A DNA stretch of 64,000 nt from Massariosphaeria phaeospora (GCA_011032825.1 JAADJZ010000021.1:124001-188000); one strand, 5' to 3'. Counted from the first letter of the stretch, positions 34,276 to 45,912 are shown. Notes: generated by a model from the sequence alone, not told the origin. A program made the numbers and translations.

Positions 34276-36496
34276 TAACGTAATAAATTACCAAACTCGC
34301 TATAATTTCTTAGCACAACTAACTTATTTCAAAGAACATTAAATTAATTGCTATTAAACAAAGAACTTGCGTACGTTCTGCTAGTTTTAGATTTAAAAGC
34401 TTTTTTTTGTATTCTTTTAGCGAGTTTGAGTATTGTGCTTTGTATTACTATAGTTTCTACAGCGTTGTAGAGCTAGTTGTGCTTTTTTTTAACTCTTTCT
34501 ACTACGCGCTTTTTTAATAGCTAAAGCGCTGTAGACGCTTTAGCAGCTACTTGCGCTAATTTGTTACTATACTCTATTGTACTACTTATTTAAATTCGCT
34601 TTCGCTTGCGCAAATTTCGCTTAGTTATCTTTGCTAATTAATTTTTAAGCTTCTTAATATAGTAGTCTTTAAGCGCGTTTTAATGCAGCATTAATTTAGC
34701 TTTTTTTACAAGCTAGAAAAAGCTAGTTTGCGCTAAAGTAAGCAATTTAGTAATAGAATCGCGTACTAGCTTTGATTGTAATTCAAATTTAAGTATATTA
34801 CTTGAAGTTTTTAACTACTACGGCGTTTCTAGTGCAAAAAGTAGTAGCGAAGTACATAGCTATACTTTAAAACAATTAACAACTACTTACGCGTTAATAG
34901 AAACTAGCTTTAAAGTTTTAAAAGCTATTTTGTAGTTTTTTGTTGTAAACACTTTTAAAAACGCGTTTCTAAAAGCTAGTAGAAAGCTTTTTTTGTTAAT
35001 ATAGAAAACGCGCTAGCGCGCTAAGTTCTAAACGCGTTAAAAGTACTTTAGCTTTAGCACCAAAAAGCAAACTACATTTAGAAACTAAAGAATATAAAAT
35101 AAATAAACTAGCATGCAAAGCGTAAAAATCTTGTTTTTAAAGCAATAGTTTTTAAAATTTTAAAATTAGTAGCTCTTATAGCTGTTTAAAACGGGTAGCT
35201 AATATTTTTCTACTTAACGCGCTTTTGTATGCGCGTTAAAATGCTTTAACTATTTAAAACTAAAAGCGTTGTTTGTCTAGCTGTTTTTAGAAACTAAAAG
35301 CTTTTAATTGCTAGGTATAGAGTTTTTCTTGTACTATGCTAAAATATAAACGCGCTTTTTGTAGATAATAAATAGCGAGATTGCGTACTTTGCGGCGCAG
35401 ATGTTCTAGATAACTATTACCTACTTTCAATTGCTTAGCTAGATAAAATTAGGTTAAGTATGTTTTTAAAAGCTTGTAACAACTTTTATAAACTTAATAA
35501 TACTTATTTAAAAACTAGTTTTGTTAAAGTTGTGTATATTATTATTGTAGATGCTGTACTTAGCTATAGTATTCTCAACAAGCTTAAACTACGCGCTAAT
35601 TACTTTAAAAATTTCTTGTTGTATTCTTTGCTAATTCTTTGCTCGATTAAAAGCTATTTTAAGCTCGCTTAAACGCGTTACAAATTTTGTAGCCAATTTT
35701 TTGCCTACTAGCTTTTTACTTTGTACTTTTAATAGTTTATCTACTATATTTTCTACTTTAAACAGCCGAAGTGCAAATTCTTGCGAATTAAAGTTCAGGC
35801 TAGTAAATAGGTAGAAGTTGAGTTAGAGTTAAGTTAGCTTACGTTAAACTTTAACTTTACTCTAGCTTTAACTTGCGTTAGTTACTAAGCAGCTTAAGTT
35901 AGAGTTAAGTTAAAGTAGTTAAAGCTTAAAGTTGTAGTTAAGTTTTATATAATATTTACAACTTATATTAATATTAAGTTTTTTATGTATATTTATTACA
36001 TTTATTTATTATAGTTTTTTTAACTATTTAAGTAACTTTAACTTAAATTTTAACTTAAAACTTTAACTGCTCTAACTCAACTTCTACCTACGCTAGGTTA
36101 ACTTTAACTTAATTTTAACCTAAGGTTTGTGCGACTTATAACTTAACTTATATCTATTAATAAATACTTTCTACCTATTCGCTAGCGTATTAAAGTAAAG
36201 AATATATTAGACAATTGTTTGCTCTTTAGTTGTAGTAAGCTTCTAGCAGTTAGTAAGTAATTTGCTTTAAAATAAAATTTATTTTGCACGTTTGTTAAGG
36301 CTCTAGCGTTTAACGTTAAAATCAATAGCAACTACTTAATAGCTTCAAAATTAGCTAAAATTAAAAGCTTTAAAAGTAAGCTAAATTTTCTTTTCGTATT
36401 AGTGTAATAACGCGTTAGTTAGTTGAAACATATTGCGTTAATAGAGAAAGTAGTAGTTTTGGCAAAATCTAGCAAGTTCGGTAATCTATTACGTTA
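34276..36496 (-). mobile_element. Pg12: pogo-like relic, TIR group C variant, carrying H-MITE A2
   Basis: Ends are TAACGTAATAA followed by ATTACCAAACTCGCTAT (left) and TAACGTAATAG followed by ATTACCGAACTTGCTAG (right, reverse complemented). Unlike most relatives, only one 17-bp unit is clear at each end. The interior matches Pg1 closely (AACATTAAATTAATTGCTAT at 34343). Without the MITE it is about 1.82 kb. The ORF at 35460-35672 is antisense to the transposase. Confidence 0.82.
35796..36189. mobile_element. H-MITE A2 (394 bp) inside Pg12
   Basis: Starts CAGGCTAGTAAATAGG and ends CTATTCGCTAGCGTA. It is flanked by TTAAAGTT (35788-35795) and TTAAAGTA (36190-36197), an 8-bp duplication with one change. 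Pg1 has the uninterrupted site ATTAAAGTTAAGAATA. The interior matches A1. Confidence 0.87.
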
Positions 36497-37147
36497 TTAC
36501 TAAAGTTGTTTTAACTAGAGTTACTAGATCTATTGTTGCTACTACTATTGTTAGCTAAGTTGTTGTTATTTTCTATGTATTACACTACTATTAAATAGAA
36601 ACAATAGTAGATAAATAAAATAAAAACTAGATTAACTTTAAGCGCTAAGAAATAGAAGTTTAAAGTTGTATTAGCAAAATAAAACAACGCTAGCTAGTTC
36701 TAAAAACTTATTATTAGTAAAAGTAGCAATAGTACTACAAAAAGTTGTAGCAATAGATATAGCAAATAAATTATACTAAATAAACAATGCGCTTTTAAAT
36801 AGGCTAATTTTTATGTGTAACGTTATTAGACAATAGTATAATAATAAAGTACAGCGTTAAAAGTTAATAGTATTAGCTTTTAGTAAAGAAATCGCTTTAT
36901 ATACAAAATAGCTCTAAATTTTCTTAAACGCTTTAAAAGAAATAACTCTACTTACTTTTTAATTAGCTTAAGAGTTTGCAAAAGCTTATAAAAGTGTATA
37001 GCGTAGCGCTAATAGCTATAGTAAAGCGCTATAAAGCACGCAATACTATATTAAAAAATAAAATATAAGCTTTTTAATGCTAAGCGCTAGCTAGGCATTA
37101 CGTGTAGGTTAGTTATAGCAAGCAATAGCAAGCAATTTTCTTCTATA
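36497..37147. other. Unassigned AT-rich DNA left of Pg13
   Basis: About 650 bp with short ATAGTAGTA/TTGTTGCTA runs. No terminal repeats and no recognisable coding relic. It would be the pre-insertion flank of Pg13. Confidence 0.4.
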
Positions 37148-37204
37148 CAGTGCCTATGCGCGCGATAAGCTAGTACAATTAATAAGCTACTTCAACATTA
37201 AAAC

Positions 37205-37710
37205 ATGTATTTCGTTTCAACTTTAACGCGATACAATTCTACTAATATAAACTCAATTAAAACTGCGATTAAAGCAATTAAATTAAGTAAAGCTAGCGCA
37301 TCTTTCTTGTATCGCAAAGTTGCAAAACAGTTTAATGTTAATCGCACAACACTATTGCGAAGGCACAAGAGCAGAACGCAGTTCTATGCAGCTGCATTAG
37401 AAAAACAGCAATTACTTAATTTACAACAAAAAGCAAAGCTTGTATAGTACATAGAAAAATGCACAAAGCAAAGCTTGCTACCTACAAGAAAAATAGTACA
37501 AAATTTCGCTAGCGCAGTTGCAAAACACAAGGCTTTGCATGCGTAAGTTTCGCGTTTTCTGCATCGCTACGCTAACGAGCTTACTACTAAATAAAGTGCT
37601 AAAATTAATTGCAATCGTTACTAAGCTAACTTACATAAAAAATAAAACTTATACTTTTAACTACTGCATAGGAAAATGCATAAGTACGGCGTTAAAGCGC
37701 GCAATACCTA
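37205..37710 (+). pseudogene. Pg13 transposase N-terminus (HTH_psq plus CENP-B-type DNA-binding region)
   Basis: ORF 37205-37447 reads INSIKTAIKAIKLSK, YRKVAKQFNVNRTTLLRRH, an HTH_psq helix-turn-helix. A TAG then interrupts, and the frame continues with TRKIVQNFASAVAKHKAL, SRFLHRY and YFxLLHRKMHKYGVKARNT. This is the Tc5/CENP-B DNA-binding segment and the linker before the DDE domain of Fot1-like transposases. It stops at H-MITE B1. Known family role: binding of the terminal inverted repeats. Confidence 0.83.
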
Positions 37711-38035
37711 GAGTAGTAAATAGGTATAAGTTGAGTTAAAGTTAAGTTAGCTTACGTAAGACTCTAGTGCTAACTCAACTTATACCTACGCTAAAACGTT
37801 TTAGCGTAGGTATAGGTTAAGTTAGCATAGACCTCTACAATTTTATATTTTAATATATTTTCTTTTTATAATTATAACAGCTAGTTATAACAAGTTTATT
37901 AACCTAAAAGTAGTACCTATAACCTAACTTTAACCTACGCTTTGATTACTCTAACTTAACTTTAACTCTAGGTTTATGCGATTCTAACTTAACTTATACT
38001 CAACGATAAGTACTTTCTACCTATTCGCTAGCGTA
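37709..38035. mobile_element. H-MITE B1 (327 bp) inside Pg13
   Basis: Left end TAGAGTAGTAAATAGG, right end (reverse complement) TACGCTAGCGAATAGG, same as copy B2. The interior contains ACCTACGCTAAAACG facing its inverse. The flanks GCAATACC and GCGCTAGC are not a convincing duplication. The transposase does not continue directly on the far side, so a deletion accompanied or followed insertion. Confidence 0.78.
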
Positions 38036-38256
38036 GCGCTAGCAATAGCGCTTTTTTTTGTTAACAGCTACGGTAGCTACTTTACGCGCAAGTTTATAAA
38101 CTTTTGCAACGCTAATAAAATCTTACTAGCTATTTTTTTTTTATATTTAACTTACACTTTACAGCTGCTTAATGTAGTATTGTTTTTTTCTCTTTTAAAC
38201 TACTACTTGCAAGAACTTAACTGCTATCTACACTAATTGCAAAAGCTTGTTAGTAT

Positions 38257-38684
38257 TAACGTACTTTACGAGTTCGCTGCCTACACGAGTTCGCCGCCTA
38301 CCGAATTTTACTAAGGAAAATCAATAATCTAGAGCTTAATAACTTTTAACCTACTTAATAAAATTCTTTAAAAATTTAATATATTATTTCTGTATATATA
38401 AACTTTCTAGTTCTAAGATTACTAAGCTTTAGCTAGTCTAGAAAAGTAGATAGCTTAGAGCGCACGGATAATTTAAGCTTTTCTTTAATAACTTTCTAAA
38501 TACTAAAGTTGTAGCTTAGTAATCTAAGAATCTAAAAGTTTATATAGATGCAGCTTAGTAGTAAAAAATTTAGAGAATTTTATTAAGTAGGTTAAGAGTT
38601 ATTAAGCTCTAGATTATTGATTTTCTTTAGTAAAATTCGGTAGGCGGCGAACTCGTGTAAGCAGCGAACTCGTAAGGTACGTTA
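38257..38684. mobile_element. L-MITE copy 2 (428 bp) inside Pg13
   Basis: TAACGTACTTT plus two 17-bp units at each end, long inverted arms, and a core in the same orientation as copy 3 and opposite to copy 1. It differs from copy 3 only by scattered C/T and G/A changes in the parts I compared by eye. Confidence 0.88.
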
Positions 38685-39014
38685 AAAAAAGCAACTTTTT
38701 TCTAATATTTTAGTTAGCGTAGGGTACTACAATAAGAAGAGAAACTATATAGAAAAGTTTTGAAGCTACGAGCGTGTAGCTAATAAATGCAAAGGTTATA
38801 CTCAAACGCTTCAACACTACTACTTTAGATTAAAATAAAAATACAGAACTGCAAAAGCTTAGTAACGTACTTTACGAGTTCGTGCATTACACGAGTTTAT
38901 GCATTACTTTTGCTAAGCTCTTACTAAACTCTACTTTCTACGTAATGCTTTAACAACAACACTAGATAGAACTTTCTAAAGAACGTTAGATAACGTACCG
39001 AGAATGTACGCGTA

Positions 39015-41142
39015 CCGTGCTTGTGCACTCGGCGATCGAAAACGCGCAGCAATCGCAGAACACCAAAACACTAGACACTATCTCAATTTCAACGCGTTGC
39101 AACTCTACTAATATAGAACCAATTAACGCTGCTTTTGCAGCAATCAAATTGCTTAACAACAAAGAACATTTTACGTACACTAAAATTGCTAATTAGTTTA
39201 ATATTAGCAGAGTTACACTAGCGCGAAGACACTAAAGTCGTTAAGAGTCTTAAACTAATTAGAAATACTTTTAACAAAAGCTTAACTTACAATAGAAAGC
39301 TGCACTTGTACAGTACATTAAAAACTTTACAAAAAAAGCGCTGCCTTTTACAAAAGAGATAATACAAAATTTTGCGTCGTAGATTGCTACTAAGCTTGTA
39401 AGCAAGGCCTAGGTACAACGCTTTGTTAGCTAACATAGTAATTATCTCGTTTGCAAATAAACTTTTAGAATAGACGCTGTACGCTACAAAGCTAATTCAA
39501 AATACAAGTATAAGCTATACTTTGATCTATTACATTAGAAAATGCAATAGTACAATATACAGCAGTGCTATAGCTACAATATAAACAAGAAAAGCTTTAT
39601 AATTAGTGTAACAGAACGCTCAAAACGCGTCTTTAGTCGCTGGTAATAGAAGAAAAAAAAAGTGCGAGCAACGCTGCAGAATAGCTTACGTAAGTAGGTA
39701 ACTATTTTGGCAACTATTTGTAGCAATAGAAGTGCTTTGTTGCTTGCTATTATCTACTAGTTAGCAAATAGCTTATTGCAAGCTTTATAGGTAGCCGACG
39801 TTGAAGCGGAAAAGCACAACGTCTTTGTTACTTTATTTTCATCTAGTTAAACGAATAACGACGTTGGGTTAGCTTAGTTAGAGCAGGTTTTTAACTGCTG
39901 CACGAAGGAAAAAGCGCGGCGCAAGCGTAACTAGCGCTTCTTTATACTCAACAGCTATAGTAGTTACTTTACAATAAACTTTTTTAACTACTGTTAAGCT
40001 TACTGTATACTGCTTGCTGTATTTTCGCTTTATAGTACTTATACGCTTTAGCTGCTTAACGTTGTTTACTTTAAACCTCTTTCTAACTGCTACACTAAAA
40101 AGCTTACTCGCTATCTTTACAAAACTTAAAAGCTTATTCTAGTTAAAAAGAGAAACTTTTTTCTACTGTTCTAGAAAGCGTAGGTGTTCTTCTTTACAAC
40201 TAGAACTATTTTTAAGTTCTTTGAAGCTACTAGTATATAGCTTATAAACCGCGAAGCTATACTCAAACGCTTTAAGCTAGACTAACTTTAGAAATAAAAT
40301 AAAAGTAAAGCAGCTTCTTTAGCTCTTAAGCTAAGTAACTAGCGTTAAATAAACTATTTTGTACGCTTTGTAGTAAGAGATACTGCTGCAAAGAAGTTAA
40401 AGTTGCTTTCTCAAACGCTACACCAACTGCAAGTGCAAAACGAGCTACTTTAGCACGAAAATAAAAGCCTAAGAGAAACAGCAACTTTTAAATAAAAGCA
40501 CAAGCAGCTTAGCAAAGCTTTTAACTTGCGCCGTAAAAAGAGCTACTATAGTAGTGCTACTTTCTAGTTGCTACGCAAGATAAAAGAAGCACGTACGCGT
40601 AAAGTTAAAAAGCAACAACAAAAAAAAGCTAAAATTGCAGCAAAAGCTAACTAGAAAGAGCTTTAAGCTGCTGCTAAGCTACTCTAAAAGTAGAAAAAAA
40701 AAAACAACGTGTAGCGCAAGAGAAGCAGAAAGTAGTGCGCAAAAAAGAAAGAGCTAGCAAGTTAGCTGCGCGCGCTGCTCGAATCGAAGCTTAAAATACT
40801 AAAAAACTATCTACAACTACCTAAACAAGCAAGCGCAAAGCTTTACGTCCTTTTTTAAGCAACTCTAAGTTAAAACGGCTTAAGAGCGCTGCCGCAGCTG
40901 TTCTAGCGTCTATAGAAGCTGCACTAGCACCTCTACCTAAAGTCAACACTCGCGGCTAGAAAATTAATTTTCCGGCCAAATATAAATAGTACGAACTGTT
41001 AGCTATGCTATATAAAGTAGCTACACTAAGAAATCTCGTAATAATTGCTTTTGTTGCTGTTGCAATAACTTTATTTTTGTAGTAGTAAGCATGTTGTTTT
41101 GCAATCGCCGCGCGTTTTCGATCGCTGCGTGCACGGGCACGG
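39015..41142 (+). mobile_element. Pg16: pogo/Fot1-like transposon inserted in the left inverted repeat of Pg15
   Basis: Left end CCGTGCTTGTGCACTCGGCG, right end (reverse complement) CCGTGCCCGTGCACGCAGCG, continuing ATCGAAAACGCGC on both. TA at 39013-39014 and 41143-41144. Length is 2128 bp. Removing it rejoins ACGCG-TA-ATGCTCGTG, exactly the sequence expected from Pg15's right end. Confidence 0.87.
39085..40989 (+). pseudogene. Pg16 transposase relic (HTH_psq, CENP-B-type, DDE_1)
   Basis: Read through stops, the plus strand gives: INAAFAAIKLLNNKEHFTY and FNISRVTLARRH (HTH); LPFTKEIIQNFAS, VQRFVS (CENP-B-type region); YNINKKSFIISVTERSKRV (the family's YNMDEKGF site, with Asp changed to Asn); FCYFIF...RAGF; a LLxLNSYSSYFT block; LLAVFSLYSTYTLAA; a basic coiled-coil region at 40540-40850; and the C-terminus VNTRG...KINFPAKYK with stop at 40987-40989. 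In-frame TAA/TAG stops are RIP-type. Confidence 0.82.
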
Positions 41143-41214
41143 TAATGCTCGTGTTCGCGTAATGCTTACTTTAACACAACAACACCGTTTTACCTATAAC
41201 TTCCACACGCGATA

Positions 41215-43471
41215 TTCTACTCAATATGGATTCGATTAATGCAGCGATTGAATTTTTAGAATTGTAGCTATCAAATGCACGATTCTCGTACACAAAAGTT
41301 GCTCTCTACTTTGGTGTATTACGCTACACGCTCGCTCGCTAACATCAAAGCAAATGTAACGCGTATGCTACCAAATTAATTAACTAGCAACACTTTAGCC
41401 TACAACAAGAGTTAGATTTTATAAGACATATTAAATAGTTAACTAAAAAGAGCTTGCTACTTAGCAGGCGGATGCTGCGGAATTTGTGCGCTTTAATTGC
41501 TAAAAAGCCTGCTTTAGAAACTTAAGTAACGCGCTTTCTTGCTCGTTACAAAGATAAGCTAAAATTGCATTACAGCAAGAAAAAAAACTATTTCCGCTAT
41601 AAAGCAGATTCTTTATACAAATACGAGTAGTAGTTTCGCGATCTCGACAAAATTCTTTGCAAATACTACTGCCAACTGTTTGATATATACAATATAGATA
41701 AGAAGAGCTTCTACTTTAGTAGAGGTAAAAGTAGCTACAGAGTCTTTAGTAGAAACTTATAGAAGCGAGAAAAACGTCGTTAACCTATTTAAAATAGGTT
41801 AAGAAAGTAGTTAACAGTAATAGCAGCTGTTTGTGCTAATAAAAGCGCGCTGCTACTAAGCGTACTATATAGCTTAACTTCTAGTAATATTCAAAAACGC
41901 TAGACAAAGAATATAGAGTACGAGAACAATAAAGTAATAGTAAGCACAACTTAGACAGAATAGAGCAACAACGACATAAAAGTAGCTTAGCTAAAAAACG
42001 TGTTTGATAGGTATACTAAGAACAAAAACTTTCTACGTTACCAATTACTTTTTTTAAATAGCTACTTATTTTATTATACACAGAAGTTTATAGACTACTA
42101 TTGTTTTTAGAGAATTCTACTTTTGTTGCTACTTCTTTATAGTACTTATACGTTGCAGCTGCTAAATGTAAGCTTTTTTTTTTCTCTTAGCAAAGCGTAT
42201 AGCACAGCTTTAAAAGATTACTTAAAAAAAACACAAAGGCTACTATTTCTTAAGAAAAGCAACTTTTACTACCTATTCAAAAATGCTTAGAATGCTTTCT
42301 TTACTGTCGCCAACGTTCGAAGCTTATTTTTAACTACTAGTATTGCTCTATTTAACGCTAAGCAAGTGCTTAAAAAGTTTTGCAATACAACGCCAAAGTT
42401 CTCTAAGTACTCTACTACAATTGATATAGTTAATAGAGCTTTGATTTAGTTGCTTATAAGTAAGCTTATTACTTCTAGTAGCCGTAAGGCTAAGATAGTA
42501 AAAGAAACGCTTTTTTTACTACAAGCGCAGCAAGCTATTGTAGAGTACAAAAACAACGGCTTTAAGTTCGCTTTAGAACGAAAGCAAAGAAACTATAAAA
42601 CTTTTATTAACGCTTTAGATTTTTAGATAAATAGAGAAGCTTATTGAAAAGCTTAACTTCTATTACCAAAAACAATCTACTATGCTACTAATCGAAGAGT
42701 ACAAAAAGAAAAAGAAAAAAAGAAAAAGCAACTTAAGCGACTTAGAACGAAGAATATAAAAGCCGAAGCTAAACGTATTTAGAAAAAGCAAGCTCGAATT
42801 AAGCGAGTTAAGCGTAAAAGACTTAAAAAAGCGCGAAAAAAAAAAAAGCTACGCTAGCGAATAGGTAGGTATAGGTTAGGTTATAAGTTGCACAAACTTT
42901 AAGTTAAAGTTAAGTTAGAGTTAACTTAGCGTAGGTAGAAGTTGAGTTAGAGTAGTTAAAGCTTTAAGTTAAGAGTTAAGTTAGAGTTACCTAAATAGTT
43001 AAGAAACTGTAATAAATAAATGTAATAAATATACATAAAAAACTTAATGTTAATATAAGTTGTAAATATTATGTAAAACTCAACTACAACTCTAAGCTTT
43101 AACTACTCTAACTTAACTTTAACTTAAGCTGCTTAGTAACTAGCGCAAGTTAAAGCTAGAGTTGAGTTAAAGTTTAACGTAAGCTAACTCAACTCTAACT
43201 CAACTTCTACTTATTTACTAGCCTAAAGAGAGCTGTAAAGGCAGCTAAGCGCGATGCTCAAAAACAAGCCAACGACGCCAAAAAATTGCAACAACAATAC
43301 TAGAATCGTAATTGCAAAGTATCAAAGCTTTGTACTTGTAAGCTTTAGGTAAAAGAACAACGCGTAGGTAGTGCTATTAGAAGTGCTGCTAAAGAAGTGC
43401 TTGCACTAGCGCTTCTACTAACTCTTACCTAGCGCAGCTAGGCCGTTAATTTTCTAGCAAAACTTAAATAG
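41215..43471 (+). pseudogene. Pg15 transposase relic (HTH_psq, CENP-B-type, DDE_1)
   Basis: Plus strand: INAAIEFLELQLSNARFSYT, VALYFGVLRYTLARHQ (HTH); ELDFIRHIK, VTRFLARYKDKL (CENP-B-type); YNIDKKSFYFSRGKSSYRVF; FDRYTKNKNFLRYQLLFLNS; YTQKFIDYY; LLYSTYTLQLLNVSFF; SKAYSTALKDYLKKTQ; a basic stretch 42690-42849; H-MITE A3; then a C-terminus ending VNFLAKLK with stop at 43469-43471. The Pg16-like C-terminal motif shows close kinship of the two lineages. Confidence 0.82.
42850..43225. mobile_element. H-MITE A3 (376 bp) inside Pg15, reverse orientation
   Basis: Starts TACGCTAGCGAATAGG, ends TATTTACTAGCCTA. Flanks AAAAAAGC (42842-42849) and AAGAGAGC (43226-43233) form an 8-bp duplication separated by two G-to-A changes. 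The interior is the reverse complement of A1 and A2. Confidence 0.85.
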
Positions 43472-43620
43472 CTAAAGTTGTAAAGCTACCTCTATAGTAC
43501 AATACACTAAGTTATTTTTTAATAATAGCTATTATAAGTAGTTGCGCAGCTTTATATTTGCTATCGCAGTAATGTAGTTAAAGTAAGCATTACGCGAACA
43601 CGAGCATTACGCGCATATTC

Positions 43621-44047
43621 TTAGTACTTTACAAGTTCGCCGCCTACACAAGTTCGCCGCCTATCGAATTTTACTAAAGAAAATCAATAATCTAGAGCTT
43701 AATAACTCTTAACCTACTTAATAAAATTCTCTAAAAATTTAATATATTATTTCTGTATATATAAACTTTCTAGTTCTAAGATTACTAAGCTTTAGCTAGT
43801 CTAGAAGAGTAGATAGCTTAGAGCGCACGAATAATTTAAGCTTTTCTTTAATAACTTTCTAAATACTAAAGTTGTAGCTTAGTAATCTAGGAATCTAAAA
43901 GTTTATATAGATGCAGCTTAGTAGTAAAATTTTTAGAGAATTTTATTAAGTAGGTTAAGAGTTATTAAGCTCTAGATTATTGATTTTTCTTAGTAAAATT
44001 CGGTAGGCGGCGAACTCGTGTAGGCGGCGAACTCGTAAAGTACGTTA
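43621..44047. mobile_element. L-MITE copy 3 (about 427 bp), left tip fused to Pg15
   Basis: The left end reads TTAGTACTTTACAAGTTCGC rather than TAACGTACTTT, while the right end (to 44047) is normal. The core is near-identical to copy 2. Pg15 should end ...GTACGTTA here, so the two tips share one GTAC. Confidence 0.83.
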
Positions 44048-44605
44048 CAACTTGCTCTTTAGGCTTTTAAACAAAACGCGACACTTTTTTAGCAACGCGC
44101 TGCAGCTATCTACAACGTCGATTAATTAACACTAAGCTACTAACGCGTAGAACAAACTTTACAAGTAGATTACTAGCCTAAATTAAGAAATCTAACAAAA
44201 ACTAAAGAGAGCGTAGTTGTTGAGTATATACTTAAGCTTATATCGCGCGGATTTCTTTCTAAGCTCGCAGCTGTAGCTAATATAGCCAATTCCTTGCGCG
44301 CAAAGCGCAATTTAGGCTAAGTTAGCTTAAACTAGTCTAGTACGTAGGTTATGCACTATTTTGAGTTTACAATAAAGTTTAATCGCAAGTACAATTACAA
44401 AAAAGCGCTTTGCGAGAATTTTAAAGTTATTTAAAGCTAGTTTTGCTTAGTAGCTAACATAAAAGCTAAGTACAGTATCTAGAATATAAACACGTACAAC
44501 TTTAACAAAACAAGCTTTATAATAGGCTAGATATTAACTAGAGCAGTTGTTACTACTTTAGAGAAACGAGAACAGCTAAAGGCAATATAGCAAGGCAATA
44601 GAGAG

Positions 44606-44932
44606 TACGCTAGCGAATAAGTAGAAAGTACTTATCGTTGGGTATAAGTTGAGTTAGAGTCGCATAGATCTAGAGTTAAAGTTAAGTTAGAGTAATTAAA
44701 GCGTAGGTTAAAGTTAAGTTATAGGTACTACTTTTAGGTTAATAAACTTGTTATAACTAGCTGTTATAATTATAAAGAGAAAATATATTAAAATATAAAA
44801 TTGTAGAGGTCTGTGCTAACTCAACTTATACCTACGCTAAAACGTTTTAGCGTAGGTATAAGTTAAGTTAGCACTAGAGTTTTACGTAAGCTAACTTAAC
44901 TTTAACTCAACTTATACCTATTTACTACTCTA
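44606..44932. mobile_element. H-MITE B2 (327 bp) inside Pg14
   Basis: Starts TACGCTAGCGAATAAG, ends TATTTACTACTCTA. Flanked by ATAGAGAG (44598-44605) and ATAGAAAG (44933-44940), an 8-bp duplication with one G-to-A change. The interior is the reverse complement of B1. Confidence 0.87.
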
Positions 44933-45299
44933 ATAGAAAGTAAACGATAGTTATCCAAGACATTAACGCGACAGGGTAAGCTATTCTACTTTTTATTATT
45001 TTCAAAAGCTACTATTACCTCTTTGCTTGGTACAAGAAAGAGAATTTGCTTTAAAACTAAGTTATTGTAGTTTCTAAAAAAAGCTAAACAACAAATAAGC
45101 TTAAGCTGCAGTAGTTAAAGCACTTTAATAAGCATACAAAAAAGAAAGTAGTTAGCAGCTACTAACTACTCGCAATTAATAGCTATAAGAGCTATAACTC
45201 GCTTGCATTCTAGCAATACTACAAGAAAAACAAAATTATTACTATTTGCATGCTTTTGCACTTATCGCACTTTTTGTAGCTTTTTAATATAAGTTGTTT

Positions 45300-45912
45300 T
45301 GCTTTTCTAAAGAAAGCGTACAGGCGCTAAGCTAAAAAATTTATGCGCAACTAGATTACTTACATTACAAAACTTAAGTTTTTACTATACTTTATACGCG
45401 CTTATAATGCAGCAATTACTTTTAGTAATATCTAAAAAAAGTTTTAAAGCGCTAGATTAGTTCTATTTAACCTAAAATAGGTTATAACAGCTTTTAACGT
45501 TTGGCTACGTACTTTATTACTACTACTGCTTATTAACAACGAGCTCTAGCAATTGCAAACTTTAAGCAATACTTTTAAACTAAAGTTACAATTAACGCTT
45601 GTAAAGGCAAGAATTTAGAAGCATATAGATAGCTTACTAACGTTTATAATAAAGGCCTTTAAAAAGGTCTTAAAAGAGGCAGCTATTATTGCGCACAAGC
45701 TAGTGTTAGCGCAACAGAAAATAGCTAAGCTAAAAATAGCAAATAAAGCTGCTACGCAACGTAAATTGCATAAAAGAAAGCAGGTTCAAGTAGAAGAAAC
45801 TATAACAGTTAAAAATAAAGCTTGTTTAACTACTCTAAAAGAGTTTAAAGCGCGTAGTAATAAAAAGAAGCTAAAGACGCAAGTGCGCGCTAAAGCAGGT
45901 GAACTATCTTAA
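45300..45912 (+). pseudogene. Pg14 transposase C-terminal relic
   Basis: The longest open piece, 45703-45912 (69 codons), is Lys/Arg-rich: LAQQKIAKLKIANKAATQR, then KLHKRKQVQVEETITVKNKA and FKARSNKKKL. This basic, coiled-coil-like tail is typical of Fot1/Pot2-type transposase C-termini. The frame upstream has stops. Adjacent sister copies carry the same tail in worse condition. Confidence 0.7.

Larger units (their letters stand above)
38991..43622 (+). mobile_element. Pg15: pogo/Fot1-like transposon inside Pg14, carrying Pg16 and H-MITE A3
   Basis: The left end TAACGTACCGA, GAATGTACGCG is split by Pg16 at its TA and resumes at 41143 with TAATGCTCGTG, TTCGCGTAATGC. The right end near 43576-43622 is the inverse, with 34 bp identical (41142-41175 against 43576-43609). 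After removing Pg16 and the MITE about 2.1 kb remains. The outermost right bases are fused to L-MITE 3. The transposase relic is on the plus strand, 41215-43471. Confidence 0.85.

Noticed and set aside
35460..35672. 70-codon ORF in Pg12 (and its relatives at 8736-8942 and near 2534-2745) as a small conserved gene
   Set aside because: It recurs because the transposon recurs, and it runs antisense to the transposase; no start context or domain.
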